Assembly: GCF_000818395.1 (NCBI RefSeq)
Contig: NZ_JWJG01000028.1
Location: forward strand, 2,275,185 to 2,339,184
Length of the DNA: 64,000 bases
Origin: Noviherbaspirillum autotrophicum
GTDB taxonomy: Bacteria; Pseudomonadota; Gammaproteobacteria; Burkholderiales; Burkholderiaceae_D
Direction of reading: 5' to 3'
How positions within the stretch are numbered: position 1 is the stretch's first letter; every line of letters starts with the position of its first letter. Shown piece after piece: positions 52,727 through 63,913 of this stretch. The translations under genes and the position numbers were made by a program. The notes beneath the pieces were generated by a model that saw only the letters and a list, made by a program, of their open reading frames with translations, did not search any database and had not been told where the DNA came from.

Positions 52727-53173
52727 TTATCCCACAAAAAAATCGGAATGCGAGGTCCGGCCTCCGTACGGCGCCGCCAGCACATGCTGCAGTTCGGCCA
52801 CCTGGCCGCGATGCAGCAGTGCCAGCTCGCGCAGCAGCTCCGCGCCCTTGGGCAGCAAATACACTTCGACGCAGCGCTTGTCGTCCCGGCCCGGTCGGCG
52901 CGCCACCAGGCCAGCCTTCTCGCAGCGCGAGGTCAGCGCGACGACGCCGTGGTGGTGCGCCTGCAAGCGTTCGGCCAGCTCGGCAATGGTTGCCCATTCC
53001 CTGCCGGGGTAGCCCTTGATCTGCAATAGCAGCAAGTACTGCAGCGGCGTGATGCCGTGCGCCTGCGAGATTTCCTCGCTAAATCGCAGAAAGCGCCGCA
53101 AGCGGTAACGAAAATCTGCCAGGGCTTCGTAATCCAGTTTTGAAAGCGAATCGGTGGGGGCGGCGCTGGGCAT
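52727..53173 (-). CDS. MarR-family transcriptional regulator
   Basis: The product is 148 residues. ITPLQYLLLLQIKGYPGREWATIAELAERLQAHHHGVVALTSRCEKAGLV is a MarR winged helix-turn-helix and RDDKRCVEVYLLPKGAELL is the wing. ATG at 53173 gives the normal length. Its target is unknown; the divergent gene at 53430 and itself are the first candidates. Confidence 0.9.
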   Translation of the reverse strand: MPSAAPTDSLSKLDYEALADFRYRLRRFLRFSEEISQAHGITPLQYLLLLQIKGYPGREWATIAELAERLQAHHHGVVALTSRCEKAGLVARRPGRDDKRCVEVYLLPKGAELLRELALLHRGQVAELQHVLAAPYGGRTSHSDFFVG

Positions 53174-53320
53174 CAGGGGTCGGGGGAATCTGAATGAACT
53201 CAGAACGCGATGATATACGATCGTGTGGCCTTGCAAGGTAATTTATGGCGTTCCCCGGTGAGGGAGGCATCGGCTTGAGATCGCGGCGCATGCATCGCGA
53301 TATGGACTTTTTCCATTTTG

Positions 53321-53335
53321 TATCATAGAGTGATA
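53321..53335. promoter_or_regulatory. Candidate MarR-type operator
   Basis: TATCA and TGATA flank a 5-base centre in the A+T-rich gap between the MarR gene and the divergent membrane protein gene. The position and symmetry suit a MarR dimer site. Confidence 0.4.
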
Positions 53336-53429
53336 TAAATTATCGCCCAAGCTGACATCCGGGCAGTCGTGTGGCGGCACGCGAGCCGCCTCAATACAGT
53401 GGCCAATCGGCGGACAAGGAGAAGATCAA

Positions 53430-53999
53430 ATGAGCCTGCTCAAATACGCGAAAATGCCGTTCTCGTTCCAGGACGGATGGGATCAGATCAGCGCCGTGCA
53501 GCCTTCGGTGTTGAAGACGTTCTTCCTGCTGGTGCTGCCGCTTTCGCTGCTGCCGCCGGCCATGCTGCTGTATGCGGGCGGCCATCACGCGCTGGCGTAC
53601 CGCCTGGACGCGGACATCGCGCATTGGCTGGAGATGGCGCAGGTGTTCCTGGCGGCGGAGCTGATTACCGTGCCGCTGATGGGCCTGGTGATCAAGCAGG
53701 TCGCATCCACGCGCCATATTTGTGCCGATTTCAAGGATACCTACCGGCTTGCCGCGATTACTGCCGTGCCGCTGTGGCTGTCCAGTCTGGGACTGATAAT
53801 CCCGCAAATGTGGCCGATGATCGGCGTGATCGTGCTAGGACTGGGGATCGCGGCCAGCGTGCTGTACCGTGGCTGCTATTTTGTACTGAAGATGCGCGAT
53901 CCGATGGATGCGCAGTTGCTGAGCTGCGAGGCGTTTGCCTTCGGTGCGATGGTGTGGGCGTTGCTGTGCGGCTTTGTGCTGCTGAACCTGATGAATTGA
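53430..53999 (+). CDS. Yip1-like membrane protein of unknown function
   Basis: The product is 189 residues with five hydrophobic helices (about 29-50, 67-90, 108-128, 130-148, 167-187). The layout resembles small Yip1-domain membrane proteins. AAGGAG precedes the ATG. It is divergent from the MarR gene. No motif indicates activity. Confidence 0.7.
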   Translation: MSLLKYAKMPFSFQDGWDQISAVQPSVLKTFFLLVLPLSLLPPAMLLYAGGHHALAYRLDADIAHWLEMAQVFLAAELITVPLMGLVIKQVASTRHICADFKDTYRLAAITAVPLWLSSLGLIIPQMWPMIGVIVLGLGIAASVLYRGCYFVLKMRDPMDAQLLSCEAFAFGAMVWALLCGFVLLNLMN

Positions 54000-54071
54000 T
54001 GAAGAGAGTTGCGGGAGAGTAGAGGAGACACCCCGGGCCGCGACCCGCATGCGGTGGGGTAAATAAAAAAG

Positions 54072-54097
54072 AAAGGGCACGCGTTTGCGTGCCCTTT
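54072..54097. terminator. Bidirectional terminator
   Basis: AAAGGGCACGC and GCGTGCCCTTT form an 11-bp stem with a 4-base loop, with A-rich and T-rich flanks, between the convergent membrane protein and fumarase genes. Confidence 0.93.
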
Positions 54098-54114
54098 TCT
54101 CATTTCTTAGCCGT

Positions 54115-55647
54115 TCAGGCGGGCGTCACGGAAATCATCTTGCCAGCCGCAATGCGCTCCTGCCACTCCTTCGGACCGGTGTTGTGCACCGAGACGCCGT
54201 TGGCATCGACGGCCACCGTCACCGGCATGTCCTTGACCTCGAATTCGTAGATCGCTTCCATGCCGAGGTCGGCAAAACCAACCACTTTCGCGCTCTTGAT
54301 CGCCTTCGACACCAGGTAAGCGGAGCCGCCAACGGCCATCAGGTAGGCCGATTTGTGCTTCTTGATCGACTCGATCGCGACCGGGCCACGCTCGGCCTTG
54401 CCGATCATCGAGATCAGGCCGGTCTTTTCCAGCATCATGTCGGTGAACTTGTCCATGCGGGTCGCGGTCGTCGGGCCTGCCGGGCCGACTACTTCATCAC
54501 GCACCGGATCGACCGGGCCGACGTAGTAGATCACGCGGTTGGTGAAGTCGACCGGCAACTGTTCTCCCTTGGCGAGCATGTCCTGGATGCGCTTGTGCGC
54601 GGCATCGCGGCCAGTCAGCATCTTGCCGTTCAACAGCAGGGTCTGTCCCGGCTTCCACGAAGCGACTTCTTCACGGGTCAGGGTGTTGAGGTCGATGCGC
54701 TTGGACTTTTCGGTGTCCGGCGTCCAGTGCACATTCGGCCACTCGGACAGTGACGGCGGTTCGATGTAGGCCGGACCGGAGCCGTCGAGCACGAAGTGGC
54801 CGTGGCGGGTCGCCGCGCAGTTCGGGATCATCGCGACCGGCTTGGATGCGGCGTGCGTCGGGTACATGTTGATCTTCACGTCCAGCACCGTGGTCAGGCC
54901 ACCCAGGCCTTGCGCGCCGATGCCGAGTGCATTGATGCGGTCGCACAGCTCGATACGCAGTTCTTCCAGCTTGTTCTGCGGTCCTCGCTTCTTCAGCTCG
55001 TACATATCGATGTCGTCCATCAGCGACTGCTTGGCCATCAGCATGGCTTTTTCGGCGGTGCCGCCGATGCCGATGCCGAGCATGCCCGGCGGGCACCAGC
55101 CGGCGCCCATGGTCGGCACGGTCTTCATCACCCAGTCGATCAGCGAGTCGGATGGGTTCAGCATCACGAACTTGGTCTTGTTTTCCGAGCCGCCGCCCTT
55201 GGCCGCGACTTGCACGTCCACCTTATTGCCCGGCACCAGTTCCATATGGATCACAGCCGGGGTGTTGTCCCTGGTGTTCTTGCGCTCGAACTGCGGATCT
55301 GCTACGACGGAAGCGCGCAGCACGTTGTCCGGGTTGTTGTAGCCGCGGCGCACGCCTTCGTTGACCGCATCTTCGATCGAACCCTTGAAGCCCTCGAAGC
55401 GCACGTCCATGCCGATCTTCAGGAACACGTTGACGATGCCGGTGTCCTGGCAGATCGGGCGCTTGCCTTCGGCGCACATGCGCGAGTTGGTCAGGATCTG
55501 CGCGATCGCATCCTTGGCCGCCGGGCTTTGCTCCACTTCATAAGCGCGCGCCAGGTGCTGGATGTAGTCCACCGGATGGTAGTAGCTGATGTACTGCAGC
55601 GCCGCGGCGATCGATTCGATCAGGTCTTCTTGCTTGATGATAGTCAT
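54115..55647 (-). CDS. fumA: Class I (iron-sulfur) fumarate hydratase
   Basis: The product is 510 residues with both the alpha domain (PICQDTGIVNVFLKIGMD, AGWCPPGMLGIGIGG, MIPNCAATRHGHF) and the C-terminal beta domain (VGPAGPTTATRMDKFTDMML) in one chain, as in FumA/FumB. Three conserved cysteines would hold the [4Fe-4S] cluster. It interconverts fumarate and malate in the TCA cycle. The yqhA-like gene lies immediately upstream on the same strand (15-base gap). Confidence 0.95.
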   Translation of the reverse strand: MTIIKQEDLIESIAAALQYISYYHPVDYIQHLARAYEVEQSPAAKDAIAQILTNSRMCAEGKRPICQDTGIVNVFLKIGMDVRFEGFKGSIEDAVNEGVRRGYNNPDNVLRASVVADPQFERKNTRDNTPAVIHMELVPGNKVDVQVAAKGGGSENKTKFVMLNPSDSLIDWVMKTVPTMGAGWCPPGMLGIGIGGTAEKAMLMAKQSLMDDIDMYELKKRGPQNKLEELRIELCDRINALGIGAQGLGGLTTVLDVKINMYPTHAASKPVAMIPNCAATRHGHFVLDGSGPAYIEPPSLSEWPNVHWTPDTEKSKRIDLNTLTREEVASWKPGQTLLLNGKMLTGRDAAHKRIQDMLAKGEQLPVDFTNRVIYYVGPVDPVRDEVVGPAGPTTATRMDKFTDMMLEKTGLISMIGKAERGPVAIESIKKHKSAYLMAVGGSAYLVSKAIKSAKVVGFADLGMEAIYEFEVKDMPVTVAVDANGVSVHNTGPKEWQERIAAGKMISVTPA

Positions 55648-55662
55648 GATGATTGCTGAGGG

Positions 55663-56292
55663 TCAGTGAGGTTGCTTGGAGTGTTGATCGGGGGCGGCCA
55701 TGAGGCGGTCGCACATTGCGATCGCCATTGCCGAGAGCAGGAACACGGCGTGGATGCCGGTCTGTGCGACGATGGTCTTGACGTCGTACGCGCTGGCATT
55801 GATGAAGGTCTTGAGCAGATGGATCGACGAAATGCCGATGATCGCCGTGGCGAGCTTCACCTTCAGCACGGAGGCATTCACGTGCGACAGCCATTCCGGC
55901 TGGTCGGGATGCTGTTCGAGGTTCATGCGCGACACGAAGGTTTCGTAGCCGCCCACGATCACCATGATCAGCAGGTTGGAAATCATCACCACGTCGATCA
56001 GGCCGAGCACGACCAGCATGATCGTGGTTTCGTTCAGTTTCGTCGGACGGGTTGCGCCGTCCACCGCTACCGCATCGAGGATATGCTGCAGCGCGGCCTG
56101 GTTGCCGAGCGCTGCGCCGATCAAGTCCGACAGTTCGACCCAGAAGTGGTAGACGTATACGCACTGCGCAAGAATCAGCCCGAGATACAGCGGCAACTGC
56201 AGCCAGCGGCTCATGAAAATAAAGTTGGGCAGCGGCCGGATGGGCCGGGTGAGGCCGGTGTCGCGCGGAGTAATGTTATCGCTGTTACTCAT
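55663..56292 (-). CDS. yqhA: TIGR00645/YqhA family membrane protein
   Basis: The product is 209 residues with four hydrophobic helices. LPNFIFMSRWLQLPLYLGLILA, MLVVLGLIDVVMISNLLIMVIVGGYETFVS and the LKVKLATAIIGISSIHLLKTF block are the family hallmarks. Function is unknown. It probably shares a transcript with the fumarase gene. Confidence 0.92.
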   Translation of the reverse strand: MSNSDNITPRDTGLTRPIRPLPNFIFMSRWLQLPLYLGLILAQCVYVYHFWVELSDLIGAALGNQAALQHILDAVAVDGATRPTKLNETTIMLVVLGLIDVVMISNLLIMVIVGGYETFVSRMNLEQHPDQPEWLSHVNASVLKVKLATAIIGISSIHLLKTFINASAYDVKTIVAQTGIHAVFLLSAMAIAMCDRLMAAPDQHSKQPH

Positions 56293-56606
56293 GCTGAATT
56301 TTGAATTACAGGAGGGAAATGAGACCCTCGCATTTTACACGCCCCGGCAACTTCGCTGCCCGGTTTCTTGCGATGCAACATCGACAACAATGCTGAGATA
56401 TCTCAACTGTACCGGGATAGGAGCGCCTATAACCAATCGCCTGGGCGGGGCGCGGAAGGCTGGCTGGCTTGCATCTGCCCGTTCACTCATTGCGTATTCT
56501 CCCGTCCGAATTTTTTACCGCGCCGTGCTTGCATGAAAAGCATGTAAGGCGCTAGTAAGAGTACCTGTTTAACTTTGCATCATCTAATTCGCACCGGGAG
56601 ATAACC
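56293..56606. other. Divergent region between yqhA and acs
   Basis: No gene was supported in these 314 bases. It must contain the promoters for yqhA-fumA and acs. An open frame from 56213 through part of it is antisense to yqhA and was rejected. Confidence 0.5.
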
Positions 56607-58589
<1,983 letters not shown>

Positions 58590-58618
58590 GAAGCCCGCGA
58601 GAACGAGGAGGCAAGAAG

Positions 58619-58654
58619 AGCCGGCGCGGCCACAAGCTGCGCCGGCTTCTTTAT
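58619..58654 (+). terminator. Terminator of acs
   Basis: AGCCGGCGC and GCGCCGGCT form a 9-bp stem with an 11-base loop, followed by the T-rich TCTTTATT. Confidence 0.85.
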
Positions 58655-58686
58655 TAAGGGAAATTTTTGGCGTTGCCGATGAAAAG

Positions 58687-58717
58687 TTGCAATAAATCGG
58701 CGGAGTTTTGTTATAAT
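58687..58717 (+). promoter_or_regulatory. Promoter of tRNA-Ser
   Basis: TTGCAA (58687-58692) and a perfect TATAAT (58712-58717) are 19 bases apart, slightly long, and lie about 31 bases upstream of the tRNA. Confidence 0.65.
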
Positions 58718-58748
58718 TTGCGGCTTCGCGAAAGCGAACCCGAATCCA

Positions 58749-58839
58749 GGAGAGGTGGATGAGTGGTTTAAGTCGCACGCCTGGAAAGCGTGTATAGGTT
58801 AATAGCCTATCGGGGGTTCGAATCCCCCCCTCTCCGCCA
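58749..58839 (+). tRNA. tRNA-Ser (GGA)
   Basis: GGAGAGG/CCTCTCC acceptor stem, anticodon loop CTGGAAA (anticodon GGA), a long variable arm (TATAGGTTAATAGCCTAT) and an encoded CCA are present. An integrase gene follows, so its 3' end is the likely attachment site of an island. Confidence 0.96.
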
Positions 58840-58847
58840 CTATACTA

Positions 58848-58906
58848 AAACCATTAAAAATCAATGGTTTGCAAGGAAAAAAGAGGGTGCTAACCACACC
58901 CTTTTT
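58848..58906 (+). terminator. Hairpins after tRNA-Ser
   Basis: AAACCATT/AATGGTTT (58848-58870) is a perfect 8-bp stem without T-run. AGGGTG/CACCCT (58884-58902) with a 7-base loop is followed by five T and is the probable terminator. The first could also be an integrase arm site. Confidence 0.55.
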
Positions 58907-59001
58907 CCACACCCCTCAGCAGCACCCTCCCCACGTAACATCTTTAACCCTCCACGGGTTTAAATCCCTGTCCGTATTGTTCCGCACTGAGGAGGTCGAT
59001 C

Positions 59002-60066
59002 ATGGCATCCATTGACATGCGCGGAAAGCGCTACCGCGCCCGTATCCATCTTGCGGACTATCCGCTGGTCACCAAGACCTTTGAGACGCATGATGCGGCC
59101 TCGGCATGGGCTGCGGAGGAGGAAGCGCGAATTCTTGCGTTACGTCCCTGTAAGGCGACCAAAGAAGAAAAAATAACAAGTGCTTTCAGGAAGTCCGACT
59201 GGTCCCGGTTCAAGCATCCCGACTACACATCTCCAGAGCCCGACGATTCAACTCCTCTGCTAAGGGAGGCGCTCTCAAGATATGCACTGGAGATCTCCAC
59301 GATGAAAAAGGGGCGGGACCAGGAGATTGTCCGTATAAAAACGTGGATGAAGAGTCCTCTTGCTTCTTTCACATTGGCCCAGATACGAGGCAAGCACTTG
59401 GCACAATATCGGGATAGCAGGCTTGCTTTGGGGCTAAGTGGAAACACTGTGCGGCTCGAACTTGCTTTGATTTCCCACGTTTACCGCATTGCCCAAACAG
59501 ATTGGGGATTTGAAACCCTGCAAAACCCAGTTAAGGCTATGAGGAAACCGAAACCTCCCCGTGGACGTGATAGGAGGCTTCTTCCTAGAGAGGAAAAGCT
59601 CCTCTTGGAGTACTGCGATAGCATGGGCCTTGTAACGCTGAAAGCGATCATTGTCTTGGCTATCGAGACCGCAATGAGACGAAGCGAGTTGGGGGCGCTG
59701 CGGTGGATGGACGTGGACCTAGAAGAGCGGATGGTGTATCTCCTTGAAACCAAAAACGGAGAAAAGAGGGTGGTCCCGCTTTCCACCCGAGCTGTGGCTG
59801 CTTTCAAGACCATTCCCAATACATCAGGCACTTTAGTTGTCGGCTGGCACTATGACGTAATCACGGGGCAGTTCAGCTTGGCATGTAAGAGATGCAGTAT
59901 TGAGGGGCTGCGCTTTCATGATCTGAGGCACGAGGCAACGTCCAGATTGTTTGAGAAAGGATTCAACATGGTCGAGATTGCGACTATCACGGGGCACAAA
60001 AGCTTGTCCATGCTGAAGCGATACACGCACCTGAAGCCATCTAACCTTTTGGGCAGGCTTGGTTAA
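59002..60066 (+). CDS. Tyrosine-family site-specific integrase
   Basis: The product is 354 residues. An N-terminal arm-binding part precedes the core-binding domain (LLREALSRYALEISTMKKG) and catalytic domain: AMRRSELGALRW (Arg), LRFHDLRHEATSRLF (His-x-x-Arg) and GHKSLSMLKRYTH (His and Tyr nucleophile). GAGG lies upstream of the ATG. The gene starts about 160 bases after tRNA-Ser and reads away from it, the usual layout of an element integrated at a tRNA 3' end. Composition is more A+T-rich than the core genes upstream. All catalytic residues are present. Confidence 0.93.
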   Translation: MASIDMRGKRYRARIHLADYPLVTKTFETHDAASAWAAEEEARILALRPCKATKEEKITSAFRKSDWSRFKHPDYTSPEPDDSTPLLREALSRYALEISTMKKGRDQEIVRIKTWMKSPLASFTLAQIRGKHLAQYRDSRLALGLSGNTVRLELALISHVYRIAQTDWGFETLQNPVKAMRKPKPPRGRDRRLLPREEKLLLEYCDSMGLVTLKAIIVLAIETAMRRSELGALRWMDVDLEERMVYLLETKNGEKRVVPLSTRAVAAFKTIPNTSGTLVVGWHYDVITGQFSLACKRCSIEGLRFHDLRHEATSRLFEKGFNMVEIATITGHKSLSMLKRYTHLKPSNLLGRLG

Positions 60067-60081
60067 GACGGGCGAGGAGAG

Positions 60082-61080
60082 ATGCACGGGTTAAGGAGGC
60101 TTTCATCAGTGCTATGCATGTCTATACTATTGTTCTTAAACAACAAAAAATTAATCATGCATAAAGAATCTACTTTGAAAATCGCCCTCTACCACCTTGA
60201 TATGACTGTGGCCGTTAGATGGTTTTCCATTGGTGCTGCTATTGGCATAGCAGGTTGGATATGGGGAACCTCTTCGATTCCTGTTTGGGCATTAATCATT
60301 GCAACGGGCTTCGGATGGACATTGCTCATACTGTTGCTCACAGAGGTTCTCTTGTCCTTCATTGCATTTCACTCAAAGCGGCGAGTGGGGCACCTCGCCC
60401 ATGGGGATTTTATGAATTTCTTTAGGTTGGTTCACCCAGGGCTATTGCGGGCGGGAACTGTATTTTTGGGAGTGGTAGTTATTGCAGTTTTCTGCTGGGT
60501 CGTGACTGACAGTGGCAAAGCAATTGGGACTGCACTGTATGGCTCATTACTAGCCGTTGCCTTGCTGTGGTGTTGGGGCGGATTGGCTTGGATAGATTCT
60601 GAACTGCGAAAAGTTCGCCAAGCAATCCCACACGTAATTCATCGCGCCGAACACATCATCATCATCAGCCCTGAGTTAAAGAAAAAGAATACAAGGAGGC
60701 TCGTAATCGCCTCAATAGTCACATTCGTTGGGATTTGTGGAATGATCTATTCCGAACAGAAAATGCCTAGTGATTTTTCCTTCGTTTTTGAGACGGCGAA
60801 ATGGGCGTTTGGCATGACCGCATCGACCATCATCGCACTTTCAGGGCTTCCTGGTATTGCATATGGACGTTTAACATCTCGACATTTAAAAATAATAGAT
60901 CTCATATGGGTGCTGGCATCGGCAGTCGCAGTGATATTTTCAGTCGTTCAGGTCACCCAACTTTACGCCGACGCTCATAGGGCGACTATCGCCAGAAATG
61001 TTGAAAATGCACGTGCGAAGGCCAAAGACTATATCGGTGGCCTTATCCATTCATGGAACGGGCCGTACTCCATCTATTGA
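60082..61080 (+). CDS. Multi-pass membrane protein, island cargo of unknown function
   Basis: The product is up to 332 residues from ATG 60082, 15 bases after the integrase stop; GAGGAG is very close to this ATG, and an ATG at 60157 is an alternative. Hydrophobic helices lie around 45-62, 67-92, 121-142, 148-167, 209-226 and 275-297, with a basic cytoplasmic segment around 170-205 and a charged C-terminal tail. I recognised no family. Coupling to the integrase suggests island cargo. Confidence 0.7.
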   Translation: MHGLRRLSSVLCMSILLFLNNKKLIMHKESTLKIALYHLDMTVAVRWFSIGAAIGIAGWIWGTSSIPVWALIIATGFGWTLLILLLTEVLLSFIAFHSKRRVGHLAHGDFMNFFRLVHPGLLRAGTVFLGVVVIAVFCWVVTDSGKAIGTALYGSLLAVALLWCWGGLAWIDSELRKVRQAIPHVIHRAEHIIIISPELKKKNTRRLVIASIVTFVGICGMIYSEQKMPSDFSFVFETAKWAFGMTASTIIALSGLPGIAYGRLTSRHLKIIDLIWVLASAVAVIFSVVQVTQLYADAHRATIARNVENARAKAKDYIGGLIHSWNGPYSIY

Positions 61081-61421
61081 TGAAGTACAGGGTGTTCACT
61101 AACTGCGACTCCTTGGGAAAATCAAGGAAATAAGCCTGAGTGGAAAAACAATGGCATATTATTGAATCGTTGTTTCTCCTCCTAAACACTCTCAAAAGAC
61201 ATTAAATACTTCCGCATGAGAGTTTCCTTGATTTTGTTGTGAACCGACGCAAGATGTCCTAGCGAAAGTCCGCGTTTTTCATGTAAATCACTTGATGACA
61301 AGATGGCGCAGTCATGGAATCGCTATGGCAAGTTGTTCCGACCATAAACGACTGACTTCCTATTAGTGTTCGCGCTCATTCAAGGTGTCTTAATCTTCCT
61401 ACTATCAAACATTACCCTTGC
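61081..61421. other. A+T-rich intergenic region
   Basis: These 341 bases lie between two convergent genes. No reading frame or repeat was convincing; a 6-bp stem (TCCTTG/CAAGGA) near 61110-61130 may be a weak terminator. Confidence 0.45.
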
Positions 61422-62807
61422 TTAAGTTGGCAAATTGATCCGGCAGTGCTTCGTAACCGAAGGTTGCGCGGTCGCAGATGCTGCCTTGGTATAGGAGAAG
61501 TCAAGTTCATAAGCGAACGTGCTGACAACTACCGACGTGGATGGCTTGAATCCGAATGTAAAAAGCAGGCGCTTGACGCTGCCTGCGACGACTTTCGATT
61601 GCGGAAAGGTGTTCATCGCCACTGCGTATTGGTCGCGGAAGGGATAGTTACTGCTGCCAGTTTCACGGGGATTGAAGGCGAAAGCTACTGTCCCGGTAGA
61701 GCTGTTGTCGGGGATCGGCATGGTCTCAGTGGTACCCTCTGAGGTAAAGGTGACCATTTTCGCCGCACTGTCTATTGTGACTGAGCATTGGCCATTACCG
61801 GAAGGATTGATTCCTGCGTAAGTGCCGTCCACGCAGGCCAAGTTCGTCAGGGCCGCCAGTCCGGTTTGCCCTGCCCATGTTTTCGGACACTGCCGAAGTT
61901 GCTGCGAGGTGCGCGTCGTGCCGGGTTGCGTCCCCAGTTCATTTATTGCCAGCGTACCGTCAAGCACGATTTCTCCTCCCTGATCCAGCGGCACCCGAAC
62001 ATTGGAAAATTCCATGTTGGAGCCGTTGACCCCCACATTCATGCCGGGGCAGCTGTCGTTGCAGGCAATGGCACCAGTGAACAGAGAGGAGGTAACAGTC
62101 GGGTCAGCGGCATGGACCCGGACTTCCCAGCCAAGAATTCCCATTAGCGTAACGCCGATGAAGACACTCTTTCCGGCAGTGGGGTCGTATTGCCCGGCGA
62201 TAAGATTTCCGGGGCCTGCAGCCTGCAGGCGGGGAAGCAGCGCGGTCCAGCTGTACATATCGAAATTCGGAACTGGATCATGGACCGGATAATCGTTCGG
62301 CGCAAACGACGTAGGAAAGGTATTTGGTTTGGCCGCGCCACTGAAAGTCAGTGTTCCCCAGTTGCCTGCGGACGGAGATCTCCAAATGGTTGGAAATACC
62401 GCGATCGGATAGTCATGCTGGAATGTACCCACGGTTGCCGTGATCGTGGTTTTTTGTGGCACTTCCAATGCGCCCACAGCTGGTGGCGTATAGGTAGTGC
62501 TGTCACCCTGCGCGTTGCTGAACGAGCCGAACTTCGGATTGATGGTCCAGTTCGTTGGGGCGGTCGATGCTTGCGACGCTCGATTGATGGAAAAGATGCC
62601 CGAGTGGCCTCCGCTGTAGGTGGCGTTGCCTGTTGCTGCATAGCTGCTGGAGAGAGAGAAATCAACGCCGCGTTCACTTGCTGCACTACTATCCGCTGCA
62701 GATAATTGGCTTTCTGATCCGCCGCCGCAACCACTGATACAGCAAACAGCAGCAACTATCACAAGCGATAAAACAGATGACGGAATTGCGTGATGCGCCA
62801 AGATCAT
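61422..62807 (-). CDS. Secreted lipoprotein of unknown function
   Basis: The product is 461 residues. A signal sequence ends in the lipobox ISGC (Cys about 27), followed by GGGSE, so a lipid-anchored envelope protein is expected. The mature part is Ser/Thr/Asn-rich with repeated short beta-like segments, including TYTPPAVGALEVPQKTTITAT, an Ig-like pattern used in bacterial surface proteins, and six or more Cys in the second half. GAGGA lies upstream of the ATG. No enzyme motif was seen. It may be an adhesin-like or binding protein of the island. Confidence 0.72.
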   Translation of the reverse strand: MILAHHAIPSSVLSLVIVAAVCCISGCGGGSESQLSAADSSAASERGVDFSLSSSYAATGNATYSGGHSGIFSINRASQASTAPTNWTINPKFGSFSNAQGDSTTYTPPAVGALEVPQKTTITATVGTFQHDYPIAVFPTIWRSPSAGNWGTLTFSGAAKPNTFPTSFAPNDYPVHDPVPNFDMYSWTALLPRLQAAGPGNLIAGQYDPTAGKSVFIGVTLMGILGWEVRVHAADPTVTSSLFTGAIACNDSCPGMNVGVNGSNMEFSNVRVPLDQGGEIVLDGTLAINELGTQPGTTRTSQQLRQCPKTWAGQTGLAALTNLACVDGTYAGINPSGNGQCSVTIDSAAKMVTFTSEGTTETMPIPDNSSTGTVAFAFNPRETGSSNYPFRDQYAVAMNTFPQSKVVAGSVKRLLFTFGFKPSTSVVVSTFAYELDFSYTKAASATAQPSVTKHCRINLPT

Positions 62808-63114
62808 GGTTCCTCTCTCTTCGGTGTCGCGGTATGTAGCTTAAGGTCTCTATGCGGGTGATGTGCTAATGACTTCCAGAAAAAATGTGATTCAATTGCT
62901 AAGTTATTAGCATGGCAATTTAACCATACAAGAAAGGCTTATGAGGATTTTATTTTTCGTAGCAAAACAGCCCGCAGCCGAATCAGTCAAGATTTTTGGG
63001 GGCAGATTTAGGGGCATTTCTCGCTTGTAAATGGTGAAAGTCGCTTATCAATAAGCGTTTCGAGGCCTGATTTGACTCCCCCCTCTGCTATGACCTCGCG
63101 ATCACTCAATTTGC
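62808..63114. other. Intergenic region with a possible degenerate tRNA-Ser repeat
   Basis: No gene was supported in these 307 bases. The stretch at 63072-63086 resembles the 3' part of tRNA-Ser (see findings). A short frame from ATG 62941 (about 30 codons) has no ribosome-binding site. Confidence 0.4.
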
Positions 63115-63552
63115 ATGGACAATGAGGGCCAGTCAACAGTCATGAAATCCGCCGAGCTTTGTGAAAAGTATCAAGATGCTCTTAGTAAAAAAGACTTTTC
63201 GGCAATCCAGACTTTATTTACATCAGATGCAGTGATCAAAGCTCCGATTTCGGGAGCTGTTACTGTTGAGTGTTTTCATGCCTACCTGTTTTGTAACACG
63301 AAAAAGACCATGGCGAAGTTTCCCAACGTCCTTAAATCACGCTACAAATTCGCATCTATCACCATGCAGTTCAGCTATACGCTGTTCATAGCAACCGGAG
63401 ATGCAATTGGCCTCGATGGCGTCGTTGCATTCGAGGTTGATGAAAGCGTCGGGAAGTTCAAGAGAATGACCGTCATCTATGATGCTTCCGATCTACGGCG
63501 CTTCATGGATAACGCAGGTGTTGCGGGGCCGATTACTAGTTTGTCGTTGTGA
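63115..63552 (+). CDS. SnoaL/NTF2-like protein
   Basis: The product is 145 residues, or 136 from ATG 63142. CEKYQDALSKKDFSAIQTLFTSDAVIKAPISG and the later FKRMTVIYDASDLRRF are the helix and strand pattern of SnoaL/NTF2-like folds. Such proteins range from isomerases to simple binding proteins. No catalytic His-Asp pair is obvious. It lies alone in the A+T-rich region. Confidence 0.75.
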   Translation: MDNEGQSTVMKSAELCEKYQDALSKKDFSAIQTLFTSDAVIKAPISGAVTVECFHAYLFCNTKKTMAKFPNVLKSRYKFASITMQFSYTLFIATGDAIGLDGVVAFEVDESVGKFKRMTVIYDASDLRRFMDNAGVAGPITSLSL

Positions 63553-63622
63553 AAGGGGCGCTTGATGAGGGGGGGGGCTCTGGTGCCCGAGCCCAAATTG
63601 CTCTAAACGCTTTTTCGCTTTC

Positions 63623-63913
63623 TCATGATCGATCCAATCCTGGGTAGCTGCTGACTGCAGCTGTCGAGCCTTTGAAATCCAGTTGTACGTAATGGCCTAA
63701 GGGGGGAGGCGAGCCTTCCTCCAAAAGATCATAAAACCCACGTGGCTTGTAGCCTTGTGGTTTTTTGTCAGTGTGAATAGCCTTGTAAGCCCAATAGGCT
63801 CCGTCAAGTTTTGGCTGGAAGAGGGGGGTATTTCGATTGCTGGCGGTGAAATATTGCTGCGCTACTGATTTGCCATTTGTCTGTGGCTGGTGCGGCAGAG
63901 CCTTCAATATCAA
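63623..63913 (-). pseudogene. Possible gene fragment or hypothetical protein without good start
   Basis: The reading frame of 96 residues begins at a TTG (63913) and has an in-frame stop seven codons further upstream, with no ATG. The translation (PHQPQTNGKSVAQQYFTAS, DGAYWAYKAIHTDKKPQGY) looks protein-like, with Tyr/Lys-rich polar sequence. No family was recognised. It may be the C-terminal remnant of a longer island gene. A run of nine G lies just outside its 3' end (63569-63577). Confidence 0.4.
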
